Assembly (NCBI GenBank): GCA_965243175.1
Contig: OZ251532.1
Coordinates: forward strand, 1,488,001-1,552,000
Direction: 5' to 3'
Length of the DNA: 64,000 bases
Source: VXYL01 sp965243175
GTDB taxonomy: Bacteria; Pseudomonadota; Gammaproteobacteria; Pseudomonadales; Azotimanducaceae
Below the pieces are notes generated by a model. The model saw only the letters and a program-made list of their open reading frames with translations, had not been told where the DNA came from and did no database searches. The position numbers and the translations under genes are program-made. Shown here piece by piece: positions 41,983 to 50,770 of this stretch; position 1 is the first letter of the stretch, and the number at the start of each line of letters is the position of its first letter.

Positions 41983-43419
41983 ATGTCATCGCAGGTCACC
42001 ATCGACAGCATTCGGTCAACGCGATCTCTCTTCGCCCTAGATGCCCTACTCACCCGGGCCATGGCCGAGAGAACTATTCAAGCCCTGACTAGGGACACCA
42101 ATCTGGAGGCCATAGTCAGCAAGGTCATCGCTCTGTCCGTTGAGAACGTTGACGACCAGCTAATCGCAGCTTCGACATTGGGCCGTCTTGCTGCCGTTGT
42201 CCGGGGCGACAGAGCGGAAGTCGTCCGGCGTGGCCTAGACGGTGCCCTTACGCAGGAGCCCGCTGACATCGACACCTTGCAGGACGGCGACACGAAGGCA
42301 CACGCCGCAGCCGCGCTGAATCATGTGGACGCTCCGTGGTGTGATCGCTATCTCGTGCGGCAGGCTGTTCTAGTCGATACAGCAGACAATGCACGACGGG
42401 AACTGATGGGGGGTAGCCTGCGGAGAGCTGGCTCACTAGACAAGTGGATCAACGCCGTGGCGGGTGAGGCAACGCAGCTACGTCGCCTCAGCAGCGGCGC
42501 AAGATTGAGAAGAGTCTGCCGCATCTTTGAAGCAATGAACCACGTCGTTCGAGATTGGCAGGGGAAGGTCGGGGGAGAAGCGGGGAGCCCGTTGGCCCTC
42601 CTATTGCGGGAGTTCGTCCGAGGCCCCGACCTCAAGAACCAAGAGGATGTGCTCTTTGAAGCGGTCGACCGCTGCCTGGCCATACTCCTGAGAGCCATTG
42701 AACTTAGGTTCTCCTTCGCACTCCAGACACAGACCTATGGCGCTCTAAACTCCGGTGTGCAAGTGCTGGGCAAAGGCCTCTGGAATCGCTTTCTGCGGAC
42801 TTCAAAGGCAACCATACCACGGCTTAGGGAGACGCTCTTGGAAGCCGTGTTGGTGCTAGCCCGGCAGAACAGGACAGACGCCGGCGTAGCTGAGGTCCTG
42901 ACTTACGCGTACACCTCCCCGAAGCAGGCCGCGGGTGCCGTTGACCGGCACTTACGGCGAGCGGGGGATTTAGACCCGCAGGTCTCGCATTGGTGGAGTA
43001 GTCTAGGTCGCGGAGCAATCGAAGGGCGAGCTGTCGAGCAGAAGGTGGGAAGGACGGAAGACGAACAAATCGGCGAGCTCCTGATCGAGCTGGATCTTGG
43101 CCGACCGGCGATGGAGAGGCTCTCTAATGAAATCGTCCCCATTCTGGAAATCTCCGATTCCGTGTCAGCCGTAACCGCCAAAAGGGCAAGTGCCAGATAC
43201 AAGCAAGTCGATCAGATCGGCCGCAGGCTTGCGCGCATGAGGCGACTCCGGTTGACGGATTTGGGCGGAGAGGTCATGGAGTACAATCCCTCCGAACACG
43301 AGCTAGCGGACGGACACAGGCAGGGTGTGAGGGCGGTTCGCGTTGTGCGTGAAGGCATTCTGAAGGAGTTCGGCGGCAGAATCAGAACAGTGGTGAAACC
43401 TTGGGTGGAGGAGAACTGA
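41983..43419 (+). CDS. Helical protein with GrpE-like C-terminus, Hsp70 partner (unknown family)
   Basis: This 478-residue, mostly helical protein was not recognised. The last 55 residues (from LTDLGGEVMEYNPSEHELAD, then RAVRVVREGIL, then IRTVVKPWVEEN) have the pattern of a GrpE C-terminal wing. In GrpE this region reads as Gly, Phe-Asp-Pro, His, then a Val-rich strand pair. The N-terminal 400 residues are helical and do not match any domain I know. The gene is followed three bases later by an Hsp70-like gene, so the two are one operon. By eye, codon use is more A+T-rich than in the flanking Tad genes, which suggests recent transfer. A nucleotide-exchange role is an inference from the C-terminus and the pairing. 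Confidence 0.6.
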   Translation: MSSQVTIDSIRSTRSLFALDALLTRAMAERTIQALTRDTNLEAIVSKVIALSVENVDDQLIAASTLGRLAAVVRGDRAEVVRRGLDGALTQEPADIDTLQDGDTKAHAAAALNHVDAPWCDRYLVRQAVLVDTADNARRELMGGSLRRAGSLDKWINAVAGEATQLRRLSSGARLRRVCRIFEAMNHVVRDWQGKVGGEAGSPLALLLREFVRGPDLKNQEDVLFEAVDRCLAILLRAIELRFSFALQTQTYGALNSGVQVLGKGLWNRFLRTSKATIPRLRETLLEAVLVLARQNRTDAGVAEVLTYAYTSPKQAAGAVDRHLRRAGDLDPQVSHWWSSLGRGAIEGRAVEQKVGRTEDEQIGELLIELDLGRPAMERLSNEIVPILEISDSVSAVTAKRASARYKQVDQIGRRLARMRRLRLTDLGGEVMEYNPSEHELADGHRQGVRAVRVVREGILKEFGGRIRTVVKPWVEEN

Positions 43420-43422
43420 ACG

Positions 43423-45048
43423 ATGAACGTAAATGAGGCGGCGACGCTGTTGAGAAACTTGCTTGATCGCGTTGAAGAGGTCGATCGCGGTTACCAGCTG
43501 GTTGGCCTATTGACCGAAGGAGAACTGAACGCAATTCGAGTTGCCTTGGCGGGCCTTGGGGAGGCAGTGAAGCTCGAGGGCGAGGAGCTGAGCTTGGCAG
43601 CCGCTGAACCCACAGTGGAGACGCTAGGCGTAGATCGTTCGGCGATCGACGTTGACTTGCCGAAGGACGTGAGGATATGCCTCGACTTTGGTACGGCTAT
43701 GTCGAAAGCAACCCTCGTAGAAGACAGCGGTGACGAGGAAAGGGTGGAGGTCCTCCAGCTTGGTGAGATAGCTGGCCAGCAGTCGAGCGACTACCTACTC
43801 CTGTCATCGGTGTACATTTCGGACGACGGCGTCCTCATGTTTGGGGAGTTGGCGGTCGAACGCTCGTATCAGGAAGGATTGGATGGCAACCGGCAGCGTC
43901 TGGATAACATCAAGAGGAGGATGTCCGAGGACGGCTGGGAAGAGAGAGTGCCCCTAGAGTACAATCCGACCAAAGTGGATGTGACCTATGGAGACATGGT
44001 ACTCGGCTACTTGACCTACTTTACTTGGACGGCGAGCGAGTGCGCGAAGAAGCTCGGCTACGGTGTGCTGCAAAGGCGGTTTGCGCTCCCTGCGTTCCGT
44101 GGCGCGAAGCGACGCGAGGTCGAAGCGAGGTTGAAGGGTACCATTGGAAAGGCGCAAGTGCTCGCGGATACGTTTGGATCTGACCTGTCCGAGGGAGTTC
44201 CGTTGGCGCGTTTCATGGCAGGCGTACAGGAACTTGCGTCAGATAACGGGGACTTCCCTCTTGTGGGTGAGGGCCTCATGGAACCCGCGGGCGTGGCAGG
44301 CTCGATGTTGAGCTGGCGTGAGAGGCAGCAAAGCCTCGTTCTGATAGTAGACATTGGCGCTGGTACGAGTGACTTGGGGTTGTATAGGCTGTTCGCAGAC
44401 CCACCAGGAGATGGGCAATTTCTGGAGGTGGAAGGATCAACAAGGACGCTGACTCAAGCAGGAAACTACCTTGATCGGATCCTGATGGAGTATCTGTTGA
44501 AGAAAGGCGGTGTAGCAGGCGATGATCACAGGACTAGGAACAGGCTGAACCTACGAATACGGGATTACAAGGAGACGCTGTTTGAGGAACGCTCGGTAAC
44601 GGTCTCTGTTGGGGCGCTGGAAACCGGCGTGGAGTATGATGAGTTTGTTGGTTTGTCGCAGGTGCAGCAATTCACGGCGTCGATTAGGAGCGCCATGGCG
44701 CACATTTTGGAGTCGGTCGATGAGAGTTGGTTGGATTGGGTACAGGCACCCGGTAGGGCGCTGGCTGTGCTGATGACAGGCGGATGTGCGAGTCTGCCGG
44801 TGCTCCGTGATCTCGTGGGGGATGAAATGGATGTTGGTGATCGTCGAGTGCGAACTGCAATGGCCTTGTCGAGGCCTATGTGGCTAGATGAACTGGCACT
44901 GCCAGCAGAAGTCGAATACAGCCGCGTCGCTGTCGCGTTGGGTGGTGCGAGGCGACGCATGATGGACGAGCGGGTCGCGAAGCTGACAGCTGGGAGGCCA
45001 AGTCCGTTGTCGAGTCTCCCCTCGACGGCATATAGAAGGCAAACGTGA
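43423..45048 (+). CDS. Hsp70/actin-like ATPase
   Basis: This 541-residue ATPase has the actin-fold signatures: phosphate 1 CLDFGTAMSKA at 86-96, phosphate 2 VDIGAGTSDLGLYR at 309-322, and adenosine loop MTGGCASLPVLRD at 451-463. The connecting region (LPAFRGAKRREVEARLKG) resembles Hsp70. An N-terminal extension of about 80 helical residues is unusual, and no canonical substrate-binding domain follows; the ATPase core ends near the C-terminus. It is not DnaK. It pairs with the preceding GrpE-tail protein in one operon, three bases apart. The base composition differs from the core genes. Similar stand-alone Hsp70-like genes are often found in defence islands; this pairing was not recognised as a named system. 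Confidence 0.75.
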   Translation: MNVNEAATLLRNLLDRVEEVDRGYQLVGLLTEGELNAIRVALAGLGEAVKLEGEELSLAAAEPTVETLGVDRSAIDVDLPKDVRICLDFGTAMSKATLVEDSGDEERVEVLQLGEIAGQQSSDYLLLSSVYISDDGVLMFGELAVERSYQEGLDGNRQRLDNIKRRMSEDGWEERVPLEYNPTKVDVTYGDMVLGYLTYFTWTASECAKKLGYGVLQRRFALPAFRGAKRREVEARLKGTIGKAQVLADTFGSDLSEGVPLARFMAGVQELASDNGDFPLVGEGLMEPAGVAGSMLSWRERQQSLVLIVDIGAGTSDLGLYRLFADPPGDGQFLEVEGSTRTLTQAGNYLDRILMEYLLKKGGVAGDDHRTRNRLNLRIRDYKETLFEERSVTVSVGALETGVEYDEFVGLSQVQQFTASIRSAMAHILESVDESWLDWVQAPGRALAVLMTGGCASLPVLRDLVGDEMDVGDRRVRTAMALSRPMWLDELALPAEVEYSRVAVALGGARRRMMDERVAKLTAGRPSPLSSLPSTAYRRQT

Positions 45049-45059
45049 GTATCGTGGGC

Positions 45060-46057
45060 GGTTTGATCACGAAAGCGAGGATAGAGGCTGACAGAGGCGC
45101 TGCGACCGCCGAAGGTCTCGACGCCGCCGTAGTGGACGTCGACTCCCGCCATGAACACGGTGCGGCAGCCGTATGCGGTGAGCAAGTCCCCCATGCAGGT
45201 GGCGCCTTCCATCTCCGGTGCCACGCCTCTCGCGATGTTCTGCAGCAGATCCTGCCCGATTGGAAGGCCTTGCAGCCGATCCGGCAACGGTCCGTCCGCC
45301 GAAAGCGGACGAGCGCACTGCGCTGCCGCCATTGCCGCCGTCGACCAAGCAGTAAGGGAAACTTGGCGCATGTCGGTGAACTGCGTACCGGACGCTGCCA
45401 AGGCGGTGAGCCTCCGCGTCAAGTCTTCGCCGAATATATCCGCGCGCGAACGCGCGAATAGGCCGCCTCCAACGACTCCGCGAAGATCAGAAGCAAACTT
45501 CGCGCTTGGGGAGGAGCCGCTGGCGTTAGGCGCAGGACCGGCTTGGGAACCCAGAGCGCGGATTGAATGTCGCCCACGACACCGGCGATGTGCCAGCCGA
45601 ACGACCAAGCCGGAGCGCACATCGCCAGCCCCGCCACCGTGGCCGCTGCGACTAGCTTGGCGCGGGGCCTAGACGCCGTAGCCTTTGGCACCAGAGACAC
45701 GCAGCACAGTATCAGCAGGAAGTACGCCAGAGCAGCCCACAACACAGGGCGCAACGCTACAGCAACAAAGACCAACGTCTCCCAGTTGGCATGCGCGAAG
45801 AATTCGATGTTGAAGCCGGCGCCTTGCACTCGAAAGGAGATAGCCAACAAGACGTTGGCGAAGGCTATCAGGAGATTGAAGATGCAGGCCCCAACACGCC
45901 TAGCAGCGCCGCCCCGTCGCACAAACGCGACCGTTGCCGCGGCGATGAGAACACCGGACGCAAACCACAGCACATTGCGCGACCCACCGCTCCAAGCGAC
46001 CGCGGGCGGCAGCAAGTGCAAGATGAGAAGAAGCACTGGTGCGAACAGGGTGCGCAT
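45060..46057 (-). pseudogene. Broken copy of sulfatase-type membrane protein gene (copy F1)
   Basis: The N-terminal ~210 codons begin MRTLFAPVLLLILHLLPPAV and encode four or so membrane helices. They end at the start of a sulfatase/alkaline-phosphatase-fold domain (SLLLIFAESLEAAYSR). A ~10-base repeat within TTCGCGCGTTCGCGCGCG shifts the frame near 45,440. The next frame continues FGEDLTRRLTALAASGTQFT and GVDVHYGGVETF, and breaks off near 45,060-45,110 at the junction with the Hsp70-like gene. The same family is present, more complete, at 48941-50445. The upstream bases include the tail of a spermidine-synthase-like gene (SLRRPAPE then stop), as in the other copy. Confidence 0.75.
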
Positions 46058-46258
46058 GGACTACTCGGGTGCCGGCCGTCGTAGCGAGGCGTTCCCCGCG
46101 GCGCGAGGCCTTGCCCTCGCCCCGATTGGTCGATATTGCAGCGCGAAGACACCGCTACCGTCGGTGTTCCGTCAGCATCTGGCGGCTGCGGGAGCGCTCG
46201 CTGACCGTGTTGGAAGCGGCGGCAGGGAAGGACGGATTGCGGACCAGCGTCTTGACAT

Positions 46259-46570
46259 TCACCCACGTCGCAATCCTTCAATCCAGTTGAATATCGCACC
46301 GAGGATGATTAGCACTAGATGTGGAACCACCAGAACAAGGCCCGGTGCAGCGATCAAGATGCCCACATACCACGGCCAACCCAAAACATCTACGACAGCG
46401 AAGAAGACCCCTACGGTGATCGGAAATACAACACGTAGGACCAGTGCCAAGACTAAGGCACCGAATGAGGCCCACGGCCCCAGATGATGTTCGATACCCG
46501 CGGCCCCAAGGCCAAGGTAAACCAAGGCAACGCTGGCTAGCAGGAGGTACAGAAGACATCCGAGAAACAC
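46259..46570 (-). CDS. Small hydrophobic membrane protein (unknown)
   Basis: This 103-residue protein has three to four hydrophobic segments, starting MFLGCLLYLLLASVALVYLG and ending FNWIEGLRRG. No motif was recognised. The GTG start at 46570 follows GGAGG by five bases. It lies between two sulfatase gene fragments. A role cannot be assigned; it may be part of a mobile cassette with the neighbouring 116-residue gene. Confidence 0.45.
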   Translation of the reverse strand: MFLGCLLYLLLASVALVYLGLGAAGIEHHLGPWASFGALVLALVLRVVFPITVGVFFAVVDVLGWPWYVGILIAAPGLVLVVPHLVLIILGAIFNWIEGLRRG

Positions 46571-46603
46571 GCTACCTCCATCTATGTCTTGATTTTCTTC
46601 GAG

Positions 46604-46954
46604 CTACACGGCTCCCACCATAGCGTTGGCTAGGTCTCGATCAGTGCCGAAGGGGAGCACCGAGTTCTGCTTTCGAAGTTTCAAGAAAAGCTCCTCAGCA
46701 GGCGTCCTAATCGACTGCCAAATCTGCGAATTGAGCTCGTCAGGGTCTTCTACGGGCTGCCGGTTCCTCTTCTCCCAATAGACCACCTCGTCTCCATTGC
46801 GGAGATGGAGCGTAATTCTCCCTTCCGCAAAGCCTGGGGCGATTCCGTGGACATCTGCCTCGATGCTGTCGATAGCATCAACAGCTACAAGAGTCCCATC
46901 GGATTCACAGGCGATGAATCGCTTGCTCACATCCACTCTCCTTTCCGTGCTCAT
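46604..46954 (-). CDS. Small protein of unknown function
   Basis: This 116-residue soluble protein has strands followed by a C-terminal helix (VSKRFIACESDGTLVAVDAI, then PAEELFLKLRKQN). No family was recognised. The ATG at 46954 was chosen because GAAGGGA precedes it by eight bases; an ATG at 46969 is also in frame. It is followed 33 bases later by the small membrane protein gene in the same direction, and preceded by a sulfatase fragment. Confidence 0.5.
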   Translation of the reverse strand: MSTERRVDVSKRFIACESDGTLVAVDAIDSIEADVHGIAPGFAEGRITLHLRNGDEVVYWEKRNRQPVEDPDELNSQIWQSIRTPAEELFLKLRKQNSVLPFGTDRDLANAMVGAV

Positions 46955-47029
46955 GTGGCGTCCCTTCATTCAGAAGGCCACCATAGCCTCTCACTCTAGA
47001 CGTTGCAAGCACTGTTTCATGTTCTTGTA

Positions 47030-47430
47030 CGTCAAAGTGCGTCCGAGGGCGCGCGATGGTCTCCCGCGCCACACGGTGAAGCGCAGGCGGCGCTCGTCCG
47101 CGCGGGCGAAGACGGCCAGCAACTCGCTGCCGACGAACGACGTTCCAGCCAGATGGTCGGTAGCAGCGCCACCGCGACGTTCCAGTGGGCGGCGCGAATG
47201 TCCCCGACGAACTCCGCGATGAGCCTGTCCGAGCACCGCACGGCCGCGAGCCTGCCTTCGCCGCCTCGCAGCTTGCGGAGGGGAATCCCAGGCCGTGCGT
47301 GTCCGCGGTCTTCACCACCAGCGCGAGCGGCCCGGCTTCCTCCGCCAACTCGTGAACCTTCGCGCACACCTACGCGAACAGCGTCTCGTCCTCGATCAGC
47401 CAGTGCCGGTTCTGGCCGTCGAAGGTGGCC
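47030..47430 (-). pseudogene. Fragment of sulfatase-type gene (copy F2)
   Basis: This internal fragment matches the C-terminal sulfatase part of copy F3. It contains the equivalents of NRHWLIED, TADTHGLGFPSASCE, ATDHLAGTSFVGSEL and ETIARPRTHFDV. There is an amber stop directly after LFA in the first part, and frameshifts separate the rest. The N- and C-terminal parts are missing. It lies next to a small gene that starts at 47676 and reaches to 47434. Confidence 0.7.
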
Positions 47431-47433
47431 CCG

Positions 47434-47676
47434 TCACCGCCCCTTGCGCCTTGCCGCCCACGCCTTGGGTACGCACGTGGTCACGGTCATTTGGCGGATG
47501 TAGTAGCTCTTGCCGTCTACGCTGACCTTGCAGGGAGAGCCGCCACTGAACTCGACGAGTTCCCTAGCCGTGGGAGAATCGAGCGAGCAGGCAATGGCTT
47601 GGCGAGTGGCCTCGATGTCGACGCCCTCAACCCGCTCCAGATACCGGACAACCGCGTGGTCGGAGACCTTGATCAT
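47434..47676 (-). CDS. Small protein downstream of double-HTH regulator (unknown)
   Basis: This 80-residue protein begins MIKVSDHAVVRYLERVEGVD, and a strand-rich part follows (VSVDGKSYYIRQMTVTT). Similar small proteins with SDHAVVRYLERV are common in phages and defence cassettes, but their role is unknown. The start overlaps the stop of the double-HTH regulator gene (ATGA), so the two are coupled like a toxin-antitoxin pair. Its last codons adjoin the sulfatase fragment F2, so the native C-terminus may be altered. Confidence 0.6.
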   Translation of the reverse strand: MIKVSDHAVVRYLERVEGVDIEATRQAIACSLDSPTARELVEFSGGSPCKVSVDGKSYYIRQMTVTTCVPKAWAARRKGR

Positions 47677-48866
47677 CGTTGTTCTCCAGAGTCGCTCGTA
47701 TCCGAACTCGGCTCCGGCTCACTCGCGACCAGCGTTAGGGAGGACGCCAACTCCTCCTGAAGGCGCCCTTCGTCGCTCAGCCTCTCTTCCAACCATGCGA
47801 CTCGGGCGTCCTTGGCTTTCGGCGACAGCAAATCCTTGGGAATCTGCGACAGCCGAACGTCGCCATGCAGCAACGCTTGCCGAGCGAGCCTCGACCCTCC
47901 GGTCAGCTCGCCCAAGACGTCCCGACAGACTTCGTAGGGCTCGGCACCCCATATCGTGCCGAAACCTACTGTCGCGTCGGACGTGCCCGGAAAGAAATCG
48001 ACAATGCCGGCAATCCCCATGTTCTCCGCGAGCTTGCAGAGGTAGTCGCGGAAGGGTACGCCCGCGTAGCCGTCGCCCCACTCCTCGCGTCGAACGTCGT
48101 CGCCCATGAGGTCGGCGTTCTCGATGGAGTAGCGTTCGCAATCGTTCCCCTCACTCAACAGCTCTAGGAACAAGGCGCCGTACAGCGCGGTTTGCGCGTG
48201 AAGATCCTGCAGGCGACCGATGAGCTCATCGACCTGCTCGGTGCGTTCCCTTCGCCATGCCAAGCTGCCTTCGGCAAGCAGCACGAAGAGCAGCGGCGCG
48301 AGTTCGACGATCTCCCTTCGCGTGGGCCCGTAGCGATGGCTCACCAGGTCGTAGGCGAGTTGGAGTTGGGGAGATACGCGCACCCTCAGGCCGACGTCCT
48401 CCAGCTTCTCTGGGCTTTGCGGGACAGGGATCGCGCCGGACAGTTTCTCTCTGTCCGTACCAAGCGCTTGGGCGATCCTCTTGGAGGTCGTCATTCGCAC
48501 CGGTACGGCGTTAGGCGCCGATTCGAGACGGGCAAGCTGCCGCTCGGACACGCTAGACCTGTCGGCAAGCTGACTGCGCGACCACCCCTTGCTCGCGCGA
48601 AGCGCCTTCAGGCTCTCCGGATCAATCTTGAACGATGCCGCGCTGTCGTCGACCGCGGGCAACGGTTGCTCGTCGGTGAGCGCCTTGACGTCTACGTCCA
48701 AGGCGCGGGCCAAACGGTCAAGCGTGGTCTGCCGGACTCGCGAGGGGGTCGTCTCGATGCGCGCGAGCTGCCGCTCGGACACATGCGCCTTGGCAGCGAG
48801 AGCTTGGCGCGTGAAGCCGCTCCGTTTGCGCAACGCGACCAAGCGCTGGGGGTCTATGGTGTGCAT
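47673..48866 (-). CDS. Transcriptional regulator with two XRE-type HTH domains
   Basis: This 397-residue protein has two consecutive helix-turn-helix domains of the Cro/CI type. The first is LVALRKRSGFTRQALAAKAH (with VSERQLARIE) at about 10-40. The second is LKALRASKGWSRSQLADRSS (with VSERQLARLE) at about 85-115. The remaining ~270 residues contain an unassigned helical domain. Tandem XRE domains are unusual. The ATG at 48866 follows GAGG at eight bases. Upstream, two TTGAAA(A)TG repeats on the minus strand (about 48927-48905) lie in the promoter area and could be operators. It is coupled to a small protein downstream. Confidence 0.75.
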   Translation of the reverse strand: MHTIDPQRLVALRKRSGFTRQALAAKAHVSERQLARIETTPSRVRQTTLDRLARALDVDVKALTDEQPLPAVDDSAASFKIDPESLKALRASKGWSRSQLADRSSVSERQLARLESAPNAVPVRMTTSKRIAQALGTDREKLSGAIPVPQSPEKLEDVGLRVRVSPQLQLAYDLVSHRYGPTRREIVELAPLLFVLLAEGSLAWRRERTEQVDELIGRLQDLHAQTALYGALFLELLSEGNDCERYSIENADLMGDDVRREEWGDGYAGVPFRDYLCKLAENMGIAGIVDFFPGTSDATVGFGTIWGAEPYEVCRDVLGELTGGSRLARQALLHGDVRLSQIPKDLLSPKAKDARVAWLEERLSDEGRLQEELASSLTLVASEPEPSSDTSDSGEQR

Positions 48867-48940
48867 GTAGGGCACCTCGTCGTTGTGTATGGCGCCACCA
48901 TAACCTCGTATTCGGACATTTCAAGTGCCATTTTCAACTT

Positions 48941-50445
48941 TCATGCCGAGTATTTATGCCAATATTTGGCGGCGAGGGGCCTCGACGGGCTCTCGGAGCG
49001 CAGCAGGCTGGCGCCGAGGTAGTGTTCCGTCCAGGCGCTCAGGCCTAGGAAGTCCATCAGCGTCGGCATGACGTCGAAGTGCGTCCCAGGGCGGGCGATG
49101 GTCTCCGGCACCGCATCGGGCGCCCACGCGGTGAAGCGCAGGCGGCGCTCGTCGGTGCGGGCGAGAACCGCCATCAATTCGCTGCCGACGAACGACGTTC
49201 CAGCCAGATGGTCGGTCAACAACGCCACCACCACGTTCGGGTGGGCAGCGCGAACGTTCCCGACGAACGCCGTGATGAGCCTGTCCGCGCAACGCACGGC
49301 CGCGAGCATGCCGTCGGCACCCTCGCAGCTTGCGGAGGGGAATCCTGGGCCGTGCGTGTCCGCGGTCGTCACCACCAGCGCAAACGGCGCGGCTTCTTCC
49401 GCCAACTCGTCGACTTTCGCGCGCGCCAACGCGAACAGCGTCTTGTCCTCGATCAGCCAGTGCCGGTTTGGCCGGAGCGCCGTGCCTGCGCCTGCCAGCG
49501 GGGAGAGCGCCTCGAAGCCGAGCCGTTCAACGAAGCCGTGGGCGGCGTGGAAGGTCTCGACGCCGCCGAAGTGGATGTCGACTCCCGTCATGAACACGGT
49601 GCGATAGCCGAGCGCCGCAAGCACATCGCCTAGGCAGGTCGCGCCATCCACCCTCGCGGCACCGCCCTGCACCGCCTGCCGCCACCAAGCGTTCGCGGAA
49701 ACCGGACGGGCGCACTGCGCGGCCACGAACGCGCCCGTCGACCACGCGGCGAGCGGAACCTGGCGCATGTTCGTGAACCGCTTGGCGGACGCGGCCAACG
49801 CCGTGAGGCGCGGCGTCAGGTCCTCGCCGAACAGGTCGGCGCGGGAATAGGTCGCCTCCAAGGATTCGGCGAGGAGCAACACCAAGCTCCGCGCATCGGC
49901 CTTGGGCGCAAGCACCGGCAGCTCAACCACGGGCTTCGGCACCCACAACGCCGATTGAACATCCGCGACCACTCCGCCAATGTACACGCAAACGACCAAG
50001 CCGGCGCGTTCAACCCCATCCCCACCAAGCCAGCTGCCACCATGCCCAACTCCCACCGCCGACTGCACGTTCCTCTGCCAAGCAGCATTGGGCAAGCCAG
50101 CGTGACGACGAGGTAGCCCAGCACGCCGACCAGCACTGGACGCAACGTAACGCTCGCAAGGGCCAGCGTTTCCCAATCGGCGTGGGCGAAGAACGCGAGG
50201 TTGAAGCCAACGCCCTGCACCAAGAATGAGACAGCCAGCAGGACGTTGGCTAGGGCGATGAGCAGATTGAGAGCGCTGACTACGATGCGGGTGGCCACGC
50301 CGCCGGTTCGCCAGAGGCCGACGAGGGCGGTGGTGAGGAGGATGCTGGATGCGAACCAGAGGAGGTGGGGGTGGCCGCCAACCCATGCGGCGGCTGGTGG
50401 GAGGAGGTGGAGGATGTAGGGCAACGCTGGGGCGAACTTGCGCAT
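48941..50445 (-). pseudogene. Sulfatase-type membrane protein gene with frameshift (copy F3)
   Basis: This is the most complete copy of the family. It starts at MRKFAPALPYILHLLPPAAA, with several membrane helices, then a sulfatase/phosphatase-fold domain with LLLAESLEATYSRADLFGED, TADTHGPGFPSASC and LTDHLAGTSFVG. The C-terminus is near THFDVMPTLMDFLGLSAWTE. A single-base deletion near 49,985-49,990, after the codons for APAWSF, shifts the frame, as comparison with copy F1 shows. Such proteins (LtaS/OpgB/EptA-like) add phosphoglycerol or phosphoethanolamine to lipids or glycans. The frameshift could be a real inactivation or a sequencing error. The gene is preceded by the tail of a spermidine-synthase-like gene. 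Confidence 0.75.
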
Positions 50446-50605
50446 GGGCTACTCCGGTGCTGGCGGTCGTAGCGAGGCGTTCCAAGACGTGGTCACGCCC
50501 GCTGCGTCGTCGTCCGTGGTCATCCAAGTAGCTCCTGATCGCCAGCAGGCCGCCCGGTAGTTCACGCCCCGCGGGAACGCCCTGCTCCGCACCGCCCGCG
50601 AACAA
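50446..50605 (-). pseudogene. Tail of a spermidine-synthase-like gene (remnant)
   Basis: About 50 codons on the minus strand resemble the C-terminus of the intact gene at 58291-59859. The last 25 or so codons read MTTDDDAAGVTTSWNASLRP (then PAPE and stop), against TITDDNMAGETDVPWNFSFQ (then PPVPE and stop) in the intact copy. The stop lies three bases before the ATG of copy F3, the same arrangement as beside the intact gene. The rest of the gap up to the helicase gene (50606-50770) holds only a promoter-like region. Confidence 0.65.
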
Positions 50606-50663
50606 TGCTATGGTTGCTCCTCCAGCGCGACAGCGCCATGAAAACCAAGGAAGTTCTTCGCAT

Positions 50664-50694
50664 TTGACAAAAAAATCAACAAGTTAGGTAGATC
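50664..50694 (+). promoter_or_regulatory. Candidate promoter for the helicase gene
   Basis: TTGACA at 50664-50669 is followed by an A+T-rich spacer and TAGATC at 50689-50694 (spacing 19) or TTAGGT at 50684-50689 (spacing 14). The -35 is perfect, the -10 poor. The region is the only A+T-rich stretch upstream of the helicase gene, so a promoter here is likely. Confidence 0.4.
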
Positions 50695-50770
50695 GTGTGT
50701 CGAGTTGCGGAAGTCGGACTAGCACCCTATGCTACGCTCATTGTTCATGGGGTGCTTCGGAGCGTTGTCC

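Noticed and set aside
49985..49990. Treating copy F3 as an intact gene with a sequencing error
   Set aside because: Possible, but other copies are clearly broken and the base deletion is clear against copy F1; reported as a frameshifted gene instead.
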